64,000 nucleotides of DNA from Phytophthora quininea. Lineage: Eukaryota > Oomycota > Peronosporomycetes > Peronosporales > Peronosporaceae. Made by a program: the position numbers and the translations under genes. Within the stretch, counting starts at the first letter, position 1; every line of letters starts with the position of its first letter. This document shows, one piece after another, positions 34,773 to 46,957 of the stretch. The stretch spans positions 248,001 to 312,000 of the forward strand of contig JAAVTG010000584.1 in assembly GCA_011947345.1 (NCBI GenBank). Reading direction: 5' to 3'. The notes below the pieces were generated by a model. The model did not search any database, was not told the origin of the DNA, and was given only the letters and a program-made list of their open reading frames with translations.

Positions 34773-36485
34773 TTGACACGATGTGAAAGTGGCTTTTTCT
34801 ATGTGGAGTATACTGAACGCAAGATACTGGACGCTGATTGGTGGATGAAAATTTCGAGTGGGAAACGACGCATGCGTACTGTGAGAGACGGTTTGAACAC
34901 AGCTGCGCTGGATGCAGGTGTCCTACCAAGGAGGGACCTTAGGTACGAGAAGTGCGCGCAAGGATGCAGAATTCCCTTGGACGCAGATGAGCACTCAGTC
35001 TCGGCCGACCCTCGTCCTGAAGGTGGGTTACCTCTTAAGGTGCAAATCTCCGTGCGGAATGTATCTGCACGGGGACCCGCCCTTGCCTTGGTCGGTAACA
35101 AAGGCCCTGCAGCACCCGCAGCAGGCATCAAGCATGTCCCAGAATGTGTTCCCACCGAAGTTATCCTGAACGCGGTCCAAGATATCCTGAACGCAGTCCG
35201 TGTGTTCTGAACGCAGACCATGATGTTCTGAACGCAGGCCATGACGTCCTGAACGCAGTCGAAGATCCTGAACGCAGATGAGTCCAAGTCGATATTCCTT
35301 GGACGCATCATGCCTCTATGGATTTCACTATACGGATGTATCGAATGTGCGTTCAAGGACTGGCATCCAAGATGGAAGTGCGTTCAAGATACCAAGTGCG
35401 TCCTGAACACAAGTGCGTCCTGGATGATGATCTGTTTTCGGTGCCGATGATTACGCCACAAGTTGAACTTGGGAAAGAATCCAGTAGAAGTGTCGAGTCG
35501 ACAAGTCCTGCACATACTCAAGCCAAGATAAACGTAGAAGCCTGATTTGTACCCAGAGTCGCAAGAGCACAGAGAAGAGAGAGAGAAAGAGTCTTAGATA
35601 AAACAAACAGAGAGTTCGATTTGCCAAGAAGCCCACAAGTGGTTTTGGAAGCGGTTTCCTGAGAGCGCGTGCGTGCAAGGCGTGAAGGACAGACGGCCTG
35701 GGTGTCGCCGGGGCTCCCCATCCGTGTCAAGTCAAGTTGGGTAGGGGATCTTAAGGCGCGTGCGTCCAGGGTTCCCCCATTCCATTTCCCAGTTGGGCCG
35801 TCTGTCCGTGGCGACAACCCATTTCATATTCTCCCCACCTCCGGTGCGCGTTGGCAGTAAGCGTGCAGGAGTCCAAATCGGAACTGTAACTGCGTTCAAG
35901 AGCCCCGAGAAGTCCACGGTTGGTCAAGTTCTCCGGCTCAAGCGTCAAGGCCCCGTCTGGCCTAGTGTTTTTCCCTCGTTGAGGGTGGTGCGCGATCGTC
36001 CAGGAGTGTCCAAGGTGACCCGAGTGTCTTGGGTGCACATTCCTAATTGTACTCGGCTACAGACCCCCGTCCAAGGGTCTCAAAGAATAAGCGACGGCTA
36101 CATATTAGTGCGTTTAGCACATCGAATTCTCTGTATTGTTGGTTTTAAGTGGAGAAGTTCTCTCTACGCTCTACGCTCCACGCTCCCTCGTCTCTCCACA
36201 CCGCACGAGTGCGTTCAAGAGTCAAGTGCGTTCTACAAAGTGCGTCCAAGAACAAGCAAATCCCCAAACCTTGAGTCCCTGGTGGCAAATCCGGTCCGCC
36301 GAATCTAGCGATCGAGCCAACAGGGATTATCACAAGGTGCACGCCAAGTTCCTGAACGCAGATCAAGGTCTGCGTCCAAGATCTTTCCTGGAAGTTCTGT
36401 TTGCCAGATACACTTCCTAGGTACATCCCCATCTACCGTGGTCACTATACACCCTGGGCGAAAAGTTTCATCGACCTTCGCCACA
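34773..36485 (+). repeat. Element A 5' LTR
   Basis: It starts TTGACACGATGTGAAAGTGG and ends TTCGCCACA. It contains a tandem array (35163-35282) of about 20-bp units with core CTGAACGCAG, six units by eye, a purine-rich microsatellite at about 35560-35595, and scattered GCGTTCAAG and GCGTCCAAG motifs. The first bases may belong to the tract next to the LTR, so the start could be 34774. Confidence 0.9.
35163..35282 (+). repeat. Tandem CTGAACGCAG array in the 5' LTR
   Basis: Six imperfect units of 18-22 bp, each with TGAACGC(A/G)G. The 3' LTR copy of the array has five units, so a unit of about 18 bp was lost or gained since insertion. Confidence 0.8.
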
Positions 36486-36487
36486 GC

Positions 36488-36506
36488 TGGTGCGCGTGCC
36501 CGGATT
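36488..36506 (+). other. Primer-binding site of element A
   Basis: TGGTGCGCGTGCCCGGATT starts two bases after the LTR end. Its complement ends in CCA and continues GGGC-type T-stem and TTCGAAT-type T-loop sequence, as a tRNA 3' end would. The same site is present in element B. The tRNA species is not determined; an A73 discriminator is implied. Confidence 0.85.
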
Positions 36507-36589
36507 TGGTTGCCTAGGATTTCACCGGCATTCAAGGTTTTGCGTTCTGAAGACTGCGTTTAAGAAAGCGTTTACTCCTGATTACAAGT

Positions 36590-39500
36590 ATGGTGGGAGG
36601 ACGTGGAAGCGCGAAGAAGTCGGGTCGTGTTGACGCTGGGCAAGAGGCCACGCGTCAGTCACGCCGTGTGATGGGAATCCCTCCCGAGCAGCAGGAAGAT
36701 CTGGATAAAGTGTTGAAAGATGCTCGGAAGCGGAAGTCCCAGAATGCAGCTGCGTCCAAGGACACTCAGGTTGCTGAACTTGAAACCCACGACGCTGGCT
36801 CTAAGCCAGTTGAGGTGACAAGCGAAAGCAATCTGCGTCCAGAAGATGCAGACTGCGTTCAAGATCAGCTGACTCTGAACGTGCGTTCAGAAGAAGCTCA
36901 GGCGTCACAGGAAGGCGCCGCTATGGTTGTGTCCCCGGAAGAGGTGGGAGTCTCTGAAGACTCACTGCTACCGGGAGGCGATGGTGCGGTCTCTGAACGC
37001 ACTCTCGCAGTTGTTGAGGAAGAGTCGAAGGCTGCAGTGCCGGATGTACCTGCGTCCAGCACTAGTAATGGCGTTGAAGACGTGTCGGAAGCTGCGGCGT
37101 GTTCGCAGGCTTTGGTGCCCATGACGCAGAGTGCCGATGTTGGAGCTGCGGTTCCGCAAGGTGCACGTGCTGACAACCGCGTTCAAGGTCCTTCGCCCGA
37201 AGAAGTGCGTGCGAGAGCCTATGTGGCTGATGAAGTCCGTCGCTGGGAGAGGACCAACGCTAGGCCAGTTGTCCCGCCGAACTTGGTTTACCAGTGGCGC
37301 GCTGCGGTGCCTGATGCCACGGCTTACAAGCACTTGGCCGCAGATACTTGGACGTACATCAACATTGTGCTCCGCGCAGGAGGACAAGGTGCACTCTGGG
37401 TTGGCAATCTGCGTCCAGAACGCTGGGCGTTCAGCGCTGCTCGAGACTTGGACGGCGTCGACATCCCTGTTGACGGGTTCAACGCACGCGAATGCACGGC
37501 ACTGGTACAGACGTTGCTGTTCGAGGCTGGGTTCAGGTTTGACAACCTGATCCCTGAATGGTATATGGCTCGTGCGTCCAGAGTCCCCTGGGACATTGTG
37601 CACGGCATAGCCAGAGACCTCCAGCGTACCCTGGCCGCAGAGTTAGTTGAGTGGAAGCAGTTGACCGCTGGAGTTGAGTGCCGAGAGGTCCACCCCTGAC
37701 TGCGTCTCAGGAGCAGACTGAGGCTGAACGCAGTGGGAATACTGAACGCAGTGGAGATGCTGAACGCAGTACGAATGCTGAACGCACCCCTCGATCGCAA
37801 ACTGCTATCAGTGACCAAGACTGGAGTACGGACATGGAAGTCGATCAGGATGAGGTTGCGGCGTTTGGATATGAGTTCGCGTGGAGGCTCTCCACGGCTG
37901 GCCTGTTAATGCCAGTCGAGCCCAGTGAGTCCTCGAGGGGCGAACCTGCGTCCAAGCGCCACCAACTCCGACCTCCGCGTCCAGCACCCACTCCGCCTCC
38001 GGCATCCACTCCGTCGCTGAGCTCGCTGCCGTCCCGGATGCCATCTGAGATGTCGTCGACTCTCGCGGTGGGTGTTGAACGTCTCGCCATTCAGGATGCC
38101 GGGCAAGTGCAGGATGCAGACGAACCAATGCTGCCAGCACCAGTACCGAGCTCGATCGGGCCGACTGGAACCACTGATGAGTCGTGGCCTTCAACGCAGA
38201 CGTCGCACAACAGTTCGTCGTCATCCTCAATGCTGTCAGTGGGACATGGCGCTTCGGCGCACATGCCGTATGCAAGCCCTGTCGGGTATGTCTTCGCCGC
38301 TCGTCCGGGTGGTGAAAGTTTCGATGGTGCTCCATTCGGGACGATCACCCGCACTGTGTATCCTGCGCGAAGACAAGCTCAGACGGATGTGCACTGTGTG
38401 CAGACTGCGTCCAGGACGCATGTCCAGGACGCGGACGGAGACGCATTCAGCCCAAGCCCAGCGCTGGGTGGCGATGGTGATGCACACTCTGGAGTTGCCA
38501 TGCCCTCGAGGGGCGAAGGTCATCTTGAACGCAGTACACCGATCGTTCACCCTGAACGCGGTCCGTCGCCAGCACACTCTCGGACGCAGTCCGTCTCCAG
38601 TGTCAACTGGATGCAGACGCAGAGCGAGGTTGTGCGGATGCGTCGAGAGGTCGAAGAGCAGCGTGCTGAAGACCAGCGTGTTCAGCATGCAATGCGACAA
38701 GAACTTCACAACTCACTCGCCGAGATGCGTGCGATGCAGGAATCCTTAATGCGTTCAGCGGCTGCCCGACAGCGTCCGGAACGCACTTCGCCATCTTCGT
38801 CTCCCGCGCGGGATGTCCAGCACTCGAGAGAAGTCGCCATCCAGGAGGCAGTGCGCCAGGAACGTGAGCGCGTGGAAGCCTTGTACGCAGAACGCTGGAA
38901 GCAGCAGGCCGCGCAGGCAGATGCCGAACGCGAGCGCTTGATTGCAGAGACGAGTGCGGGCTTGAACGCACAAGTCGAGTCCCTGCAGCGCGCAGTGTCG
39001 AGTGTCCAGGAAGAACGGAGAAATGAGAGGCTGGCGGCCGAAGACCGACAACGTTTTCAAGCCAGTCAGTTGCGCGAGCTTCGCGCGACACTCACCCAAG
39101 TTCAAGGGTCACAACCGACTCCTCGTCCTCATCCAGCAACCACATACAAAGATGAAGGTAACTTTACCCCTCATTTTGCAACCGCTGGTCCGAGTGACAA
39201 TGGAGCTTTTAGAACCCGAGGACGCGCGTCGGCGCAGGCCTCAACGCAGGTTGTCGCTGCGCAGGCCCCCGGCACCATAGCACTGCCAGAACCGAACCTG
39301 CGTTCAAGCGTGAGCCCGTGGGCGACGCCGCGGAAGCCCCGAGGACTTCAACGAAGACGCCCGCCGCGCAGTCGACTCTCCCGCAGATCAAGACTGAGAA
39401 GTCAGCATCTAAGAAGTCTCGGAAGAAGACCAAGGCGAAGAAGACCAGGCGTGATCCCGACCCGTCGTCGTCCAACTCGGACTCTGACTCCAGTTCAAGT

Positions 39501-40850
39501 TCCAGAGACGACTACAGTGACGGCAGCTCTACGGACTCCGACAGTGATTCCAGCGGAAATGTGCGTTCAGGAACGGCCTCGTCAACCCCGAACGCAGATG
39601 GTTCGACGGTGTGGACTTACCGCCCGTACATTGTCTTCAACGCACTCCCGCAGTTCGACGACAGTGCGCGTTTAGAAGATCGCGTGGGCTGGTGGGAGCG
39701 CTTCAGGGACTTGTGCGCCCAAGGAGCTTGGACCGACGTAATGAAGGTCCGACAGCTCCGAGCACGTATGTCCGCCCCGTTGAGGAACTGGATCACCCAA
39801 CTGCCCAAGCACGTGGGTTCAGACTGGAAGCGACTGTCCAAGAGGTTCAGGCGTCTATACTGCAGTCAAGAGAGCTCATACTACGAGAGGTACTTCACCA
39901 TGAAGATGCGTTCAGGAGAAACAGCACGAGAATTCCTTTATCGTCTGAACGCAGTCGGCGTCAAGGCCCGGATAAAGTTCAGGACAAAAGCGTCCAAGCG
40001 CGAACGCCACATTCGCCGCTTCATCAAGAAGCTCAAGGATCGTGAGTTAAAGATCGCGTTGCAAGGGAACAAGTTTAAGAGCATCGATGATCTGGAGCAA
40101 GCAATCCGGCGTCATGAAGAAGTATGGCGTGAAGATGGTTCTGACGCTTCGACTATGCCCCGGACGCGAGACGCCCGTGCCGATAACATCCCTCGGGACC
40201 GATTCAAGTCTGGACGCAGGGGTGCGTATATCGCGCACAACGCAGACCAAGATCAAGGATCAGAGGAAGAAAGGCATGTACGTTTTCACGAGTCTGACGA
40301 CGACGCAAGCTACGCAGACGACGAAGAGTAGTTCCCTTCGACGCATGTCATGGTGGCCCGCCGCCCCGACAGCCGTGAAGGCCGCAAGCCTGAGGTGCGT
40401 CCAAGGGGCGATGTGCGTTCAAGAACCCAGGAGTCCCTGAACGCAGACATCACTCAGCAGATTTACCGTGTGCTGGAGAATGTCGGCTGGAGTCCTCAAC
40501 AGTCTCAAGGCAACATGCGTTCAGGACCTACCTCGCCCAAGACGCAGAATCCTCAACGCAGCGAACTCTGTGAAAGATGTGGAAGCTGGTCGCATTCGAC
40601 TGAGAATTGCTGGAAAGACTTAGTGTGCGAACGTTGTGGAGAACGCGGGCATCCAACTCGCAAGTGCTGGAGGAAGAAGTGCGTCCTGTGTGAGAAGTAC
40701 CATCGTGAAGGCCAGTGTGAAGCCGCTCAGGCATTTCAAGAAGTGAAGAAGCTTGCCAGCCAAGGTGCACTCAAAGACCTGCCGGATCATGTCAGAACGC
40801 AGTTTCTTGACGAGGTCATGGCCGATCCTGGGGAATCGCAGTTAAACTAA
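36590..40850 (+). pseudogene. gag: Element A gag (broken)
   Basis: The gene starts at ATG 36590 (MVGGRGSAKKSGR), 105 bp after the LTR; element B starts the same way. An acidic linker leads to a conserved block (ARECTALVQTLLFEAGFRF, LIPEW). A frame change at about 37690 leads to a low-complexity region and a long coiled coil (38600-39110). After another shift near 39320, a basic/Ser-Asp tract precedes the capsid domain (DRVGWWERFRDL, FRRLYCSQESSYYERYF, SGETAREFLYRLNAVGV, RHIRRFIKKL; 39640-40130). An amber codon (40329-40331) follows. The end has three zinc-knuckle-like units, CERCGSWSHSTENC, CERCGERGHPTRKC and CVLCEKYHREGQC. Element B lacks the amber codon. The stop is at 40848-40850. Confidence 0.8.
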
Positions 40851-40886
40851 CACGCCCGCTGGACGGGGTCCAGAACGCGTCGGGCG
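40841..40886 (+). promoter_or_regulatory. Probable -1 ribosomal frameshift signal between gag and pol
   Basis: The heptamer G TTA AAC (40841-40847) is in the gag frame directly before the gag stop. Five bases later comes a nested stem-loop. The outer arms are CGCCCG (40853-40858) and CGGGCG (40881-40886). The inner arms are CTGGAC (40859-40864) and GTCCAG (40868-40873) around GGG. Element B keeps the heptamer and outer arms. In this copy a one-base loss near 40865, relative to B, throws the downstream pol frame off. GUUAAAC is a known -1 slippery heptamer from nidoviruses. Confidence 0.7.
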
Positions 40887-43800
40887 CGCGAAACCCCAAG
40901 GATTGTGTGGCTTAGTGTATGTAGGCCCAGAGCTGAGAAGGAAACGAAACCAAGATAACCAACAATGCATGGCAATACATGAAGATCCGACATCCGACCA
41001 AAACCGACCGACTCTTGAACGCAGTAATGCGCCTCTAGATCTTGAACGCACTTGTGTGCGTTCAGACCTTGAGTGCAATAATATGCGTCCAGAAGACCAA
41101 GACTACGGGGAACAAGTGGAGTTCCAGTTGGGACCCGGCGAGAGATTCGGTTGGTGGAAGGATCACGAAGTACCGGACAAGCATGAGGTTGCCATGGTGC
41201 ATGGCGCGATCAACAATTATCGCACCCAAGTTCTTCTGGACTCGGGGGCGTCCGTGAGCATTGTGAGCTTTGACTTTGCGCGTAAGTTAGGACTCAAGCT
41301 CAGGACGCAGAAGTTGATGAAAGTGTCAGGGTTGGGTGGAGTGCCCACCTACATCTCAGCTCACACTCAAGTGAAGATTACGCTTGGGTGGAGAGTGGTC
41401 TACATCATGACGATTTTGGTTGCGAACATTGGCGAAGGAGTGGACGTGCTACTTGGAATGAACTTCATGTTCGCCGCAGGAGTGCGGTTGTGCGTTCGAG
41501 GAGGACTGGTGCAGCTTCCTGACGAGGAGACTGTTCTGATCTACGGCGGGCCTTCCAGACGCAGAGGTCTTGACCTCGCGGTCAGACCTACAGAATATCT
41601 GTATCTGCGTCCAGGAGACTTTGCCATCGTGAAGGTTCGTTATGGACAGTCTAATCCCCAACGCGAACTGGTTTGGGCTGGACGCGGAGACCGATGGGTG
41701 ACCAAGATCATCTACGGTGCACGGTCGTGGCCAGTAGCTGTCAAGGTGGTGAATGTCTCGAACCGGATGGTATCGATCGACCCCGGGGTGTCTGTGGCTA
41801 GGATTGTTGAGTATGGCCGCTACCCCACCGGACGGTTTGTGCGTCCAGGGACCCCACGCTATCTGGAGTGGCAACACCTCATCTACGAGCACACGGTGTC
41901 CCGAGAAGCAAGGCTGCGTGCAGAACGACTGGAGCGACTCGCGGAAGAAGCTGAACCACCATGCGTTCCGCGTCCAGAGTACCCGTGGCCGACTAAGATA
42001 CTGCCAAGACCTGCTGAATGCACGGCTGAAGTACGGATCGCCAAGCTACAGAACGCTTTGGGAGGAAGCTCGTCCTCTGTGCGGACAACCCCTGGACGCA
42101 GACCTCGAATGGTGGATGCCTCAACGCAGACGGACCCGACTGATCTGGGTGAGCAATCCCCAGACACAGGGAATATGATGCGTTCAGGGATCGCCGGGCC
42201 GCAAAGATTTGTGGAGGTGTGTTCAGAAGATGATGACGACAGTGATGGTCTGAGTGTGGACAGGTCCAATCTGGACTTGGACGACTTCCCAATGCAGAAC
42301 GCAGTTGGAACCCCAGTCGCGAAATTGGAGCGTGAGTATGCTCGAGTAATGAGGGTGACTGCTGAAGAGTTGGACCTGGAGCCGGGAGTGTATCTCCGCG
42401 AAGGCAGTGAGCGTATGGCACAATTGCGTGATGAGCTCACGATGCTCCCAGAGTTGGCAGATCTCACTCCCGCATGCGATATTCAGAAAGCAGATGTGGG
42501 CGTCCAAGGCGTGACCACCCCGAGATGGAAGAACAGTTGCGATGCGTTCTAGAACGACATCGCTCCATCTTTCTCGGAGATGCCAACGCAGCCCCAGCAC
42601 CTGCACGCGGGGTGGTCTGCGACCTGGATGTCGGAGACGCTAGGCCAGTGGCTCAACGCGCCCGACAGGTTGCACCACACCTGCTGCTGAAAGTTTATGA
42701 GCTGTTGAAGAAGCTGTTGGAGACAGGTCTCATTGAGTTCTCCGAATCGCCTTGGGCTTCACCCATCGTGATCGTCCTGAAGAAGAACGGCATCGACATC
42801 CGCATGTGTATCGACTACCGCGTTGTGAACAGTTTCATTAAGCTGTCAAACTACCCTCTACCCTTGATCGACGATCTACTGATTGGGTTTGAGGCAGCGA
42901 TGTGGTTTATGTCACTCGATATGGCGAGCGGTTTCTGGGCGATTCTGATGACTGAACGCGCAAAGCTGATTTCAGCATTTATTTGTCCCTTCGGCCACTT
43001 CCAGTGGATCCGATTGCCTTTTGGACTTAAGAACGCACCTCTGATCTACCAACAAGTGATCAACAATTGTTTGTGGGGATTTGTGCGTCTGCCACCGGAG
43101 GAAGAAGCTAAAGTTGACCCGGAAGTTCTGGAATTCTTGAAGTTGGACGCACCAAGTCCTGAACGCACCTCGTGCGAACAAGAGGTTCCGGCCTTGACTG
43201 ATCAGATGACAGTGTTCCAGCGGAACATACCCGCACCCAAGCAAATGGGCCCAGTTCTTGGACGCAGTTCGTACATCGATGATATTGCCCACGGGGCAGA
43301 ATCTTGGACGCAGCTGTGCGAAGATCTGAATGCACTATTGTTCCGATTGCGGTACTGGAGGATTTCGGTGAGTTTACCCAAGAGTGAGTTCGGCAAATTG
43401 TCGATACCGTATCTGTCACATGAGGTCAGTGCTGAGGGCATCCGAGCCACACCCAAGATTGTGAAGGGCGTTCAAGAACTTCCGTTCCCGTCGACACTCA
43501 AAGGAGTTCAATCATTCATGGGGAGTCTGAATTACTAGAACAAGTTTATCGAGGACTTACCTGTGATTGCAGCTGTCTTGTACGAGTTGAATGACGACCA
43601 AGTGCGTTCAGGAAGAGACTTATCCCGAGCGAAAACTGCGTTCGAGATCTTGAAGCGGAAGATCGTATCAACTCCGTTGTTACGACATCCTGAACGCACT
43701 CGGCAGTTCATAATCATTCCGCATGCAAACCCTTGGGCGGCTAGTGCTGTTCTTGGTCAAGAGCACGATGGTGTTATTCAGCCGGTGCGCTTCACGGGGC

Positions 43801-46490
43801 TCGTTCTGAACGAGTTTGAAATCCGGTACCACATCGCAGAAAAGGAAGTCATAGCGATCCTGCGCGTCCTGGAATTGTTCAGACCTCTGATTTTCGGGAA
43901 TCCCTTTCCAGTTGTGGTGTACACTCGGTACTCGGTACTGAAGTGGCTTCTCGAATCAAGCTCTGCCGACGGACGTTGTCTTCGATGGGGTCTGGAGTTG
44001 TCGAAATGGTCTCTGGAGATTCGCCGCGTTCAGCATGATGAGGATGGGCTCGCCGCGATCTTGGGCGCAGTTATCACACCGCGTGAGCACTTGGACGCAG
44101 TTTCCGAGGAACTGATCCCAGCCAAGGGGCGCGTCAAGCCTCCGCCTCCGATTAGCATCGAAATGCTGGAGGCAGACTTCGAAGGGATTGTTCTGAGTTT
44201 CGACGGCGCAGCCAAGACCTCGACGCGACAAGGGAGTTGCGGATGCATCCTGTGGCAGTTGCCTGGATGCATGTCTTGGATGCACGAGGATTCATCTTGG
44301 AAGATGTCACTGTGAACGATGCAGAGTATCACGGACTGTTGAAAGGTTTGGCTATGGCAGCTGAACGCAGACTGCACGACTTGGTAGTCGTTGGGGATTC
44401 ACGAATTGTCATCCAACAAGTCCAAGGTCTAATCAATTGCCTGCAGCCGAACCTCCAACGGCGTTTAGCAGAAGTCGAGGCGCTGAAGGTTAAGTTCAAG
44501 GACCTGCGTTTGGTACACGTAAAACGTGAGTTCAACCAGGCCGCTGACTATCTGACCTCCAAGACTTTGGCCCTTGGTGCGTCCTGGACGGCCGAAGACC
44601 CCGATGAGCTCGGGCACCTGAAGGCAGTGTCTCGAATCGCCGAACAGCTTGTAAAGCCTTTCGAGGAAGCTGAAAGTGCGTCCAGGGATGAGTCCCTAAA
44701 CGCAGATGCAACCCCGAGGCAGAACTGCGTTCAGAGTCTGCCCCGCTGACTCCTGCAGCCAGAGTCCTGGCCGCCGTAACACGAAGTCGAGCGCGCGAGG
44801 AGCCCGCTTCACCCAAGCCGATGGGGCCGCTAGAGTATCAGGCGGAGAGATGGCGTCGGATCCGAGCGCATCAGGCCGGCGACAATTTTTGCTGGGGATC
44901 AAGAAATTCCTGAAGGGGGACGTGGCGGAGTTCAGCCGCGCTCAAAATAGGAAGATCGCCAAGGTTGCCGACCTGTATGTGTTGGATTCCAGAGATGTGC
45001 TATATCGCCTGAGTGCACCGACCGGAAGTCGACCGCGCGACATGCATTCAGAGTTGAGACTCGTTGTACCCGAAGGGCTGCGTCCAGACATTCTTCACTA
45101 CGCACACGAAGATTTCCAAGGAGGCCACCAAGGCATAACTCGAACGTACGAGAACCTGCGTTCAGAGTTTTACTGGCCCAGGATGTATGCGGACGTGGAA
45201 GTGTTCGTGCAGGAGTGCCTTGACTGCGCATCAGCCAAGGGGCGACCACCAAACCCTGGACCATCACCTGGAAACATCGAGCCGACTCGTCCGTTTGAAG
45301 TGGTTTCAATGGACTTCGTGACGCACATGCCCGAATCTGAACGCGGCAACACATTTCTGCTGCTGTTTCAGGACGCATTTTCTGGTTTTGTCATGTGCAA
45401 ACCTATGCGTTCAACAACCGCCCAGGATGTCGCTGAAGCCTATGAGGAGTGCGTCTTCAGGAGGTTTGGTGCGAGCTCGATGATTCGGCATGATCAAGAT
45501 CCGAGGTTCATGAGCGAAGTATTCACACGTTTCAGGGAGCTCCTTGGGAGCAAGCAGCGGGCAACACTTGCCTTCCGCCCCCAAGCCAATGGTCAGCAGG
45601 AGCGTTCAGTGCAAACTGTGATGCGAAGCGTCCGAGCCTATGTCGCGGAAGCGGATCAGAGTGACTGGGACGACCATGCTGAACGCCTCATGTTTGCGTT
45701 GAACACGTCTTTCGATGCCACTCGCTTAGATGCTCCGTTTTATTTGGTGCATGGCTGGGATGCGCAAGGCACTTTGTCTGCCATGTTAGGCCCGAAGCCG
45801 ACCGGCGTTGCTGAACGCAGTGCATACGAGTGGAGGCGGAAACTGCGTCGAGACTACAGTTATGCCCTAGCCTGCGCAGAAGACTTGCAGAAGACCGCCA
45901 AGCGAGAGCGTTTAGCAATCCAAACCCAGAAGTGGCAAGAATTGTCTGAACGCATCAAGTCTGGTTTCAAGGAAGGTGACGCTGTATGGCTATACATCCC
46001 CAAGGTGCAACAAGGGCTGAGTCGCAAGCTGGCACACCTTTGGCACGGTCCGTTTAGGATTGATGAGATCCACGACGACTTCAGAGTCAAGTTGAAAGTG
46101 CAGGATACTGGCTACCGTGTGAATCTTTGGGTGCACATCAGTCGCCTGAAGCCTCGCGCACTATTTCCGAAGCGGCCGACTGCTACCATCGACGTGGCGG
46201 AAGATGACGACTTCGACGCAGCCCTGCTTCCCGAAGATAGTTGGGAGCCTGATGCGTCCAACAACGAGTACGAAGTTGAGAAGATCTTGGACGCACGATG
46301 GGCCAAAAGTACCCGAACGTCCAAACGCATTCGCGAGTACCAGATCAAGTGGAAAGGATACGACCAAACTGACTGGTTACCGGCTTCACAGCTGAGTTGC
46401 GGTGCTCTCCTGTATGAGTTCAACCAAGGAGCCCGAGCACGCGCTCGGTTCCAAGCCATGCAGGCGGGTGATGATCATCCAAGGATGTAG
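40846..46490 (+). pseudogene. pol: Element A pol: protease, RT, RNase H, second RNase H, integrase, chromodomain (broken)
   Basis: Protease: LLDSGASVSIVSF and VDVLLGMNFM (about 41220-41480). RT (from about 42600, after a shift near 42500): CIDYRVVNSFIKL, LDMASGFWAIL, FGLKNAPLIYQ, then a roughly 50-residue insert before the catalytic YIDD at about 43273. An amber codon at 43536-43538 replaces a Tyr codon in GSLNYY. RNase H of the Gypsy type is at 43650-44080. A second RNase H follows (SFDGAAKTS, NDAEYHGLL, VVGDSRIVI, NQAADYL; 44190-44560, shifted near 44250). Integrase lies at about 45070-45870 (HQGITRTYENLR, CLDCASAKG, MDFVTH, RHDQDPRF, GQQERSVQ). A chromodomain, EYEVEKILDARW to WKGYDQTDWLP, ends it. 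Frames also change near 44720. No upstream start exists, so translation presumably needs frameshifting. Confidence 0.85.
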
Positions 46491-46957
46491 CGTCTTGGAC
46501 GCATTATCCTGGATGCAGACCGTTTTATATGTGAAACCGATTGACTATGTTTTGAAATATCTGAAAATTGTATACCGGAGTACACGACCCTGAATGCGGA
46601 TGCGCTACGCGGTGGGTGTACCGGATGGGACCAAGTCTAAATGGTAGCGTTGCGCAAGATTGGCATTGTACTGGAAGGTGATTATGCGTCCAAGGATTGG
46701 TGGAAATGCTGGATGCGTTGGTAGCGTTCTAGTAAATGAATGCGACGTTGGTGGAGAAGTTGAGTGTGCGGCCAGCCTACTGCGTGCTAGAGTGGCTGTG
46801 GTCGGTAACAGAGAAAAGGTTGGAACTTGCAGTCAACTCTGGACGCAGAAGTCAAACGTGAATGACATGTATTCCCAGAAGTTGGAAGAGGACCTACCGT
46901 GTGCGTCCAAGAAGACAGCTGCGTTCAGGGTTTACGGAGGACGACAATGACAGTTGG
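46491..46957. other. Spacer between pol and the antisense gene
   Basis: No gene. The private motif appears again (GCGTCCAAGG at about 46686, TGGACGCA at 46497, GCGTTCAGGG at 46921). Both transcripts would end here, so a bidirectional terminator is expected but no hairpin or clear polyadenylation signal is obvious. Confidence 0.4.

Noticed and set aside
35163..35282. CRISPR-like array
   Set aside because: Units are 18-22 bp and contiguous, with no unique spacers of constant length, and lie in an LTR of a eukaryotic retroelement.
37720..37790. Functional peptide repeat ERSGNTERSGDAERS in gag
   Set aside because: It follows from an 18-bp tandem repeat of the private DNA motif. The same motif occurs in other frames and in non-coding DNA, so selection on the peptide is not the simplest explanation.
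39300..39675. Arginine-rich C-terminus of the second gag frame
   Set aside because: Out-of-frame reading. The conserved gag frame continues from 39318 with the Ser/Asp tract and capsid domain.
43563..44315. Separate RNase H gene
   Set aside because: Same frame as the RT ORF. Only the amber codon at 43536 separates them, and the domain order is that of one pol.
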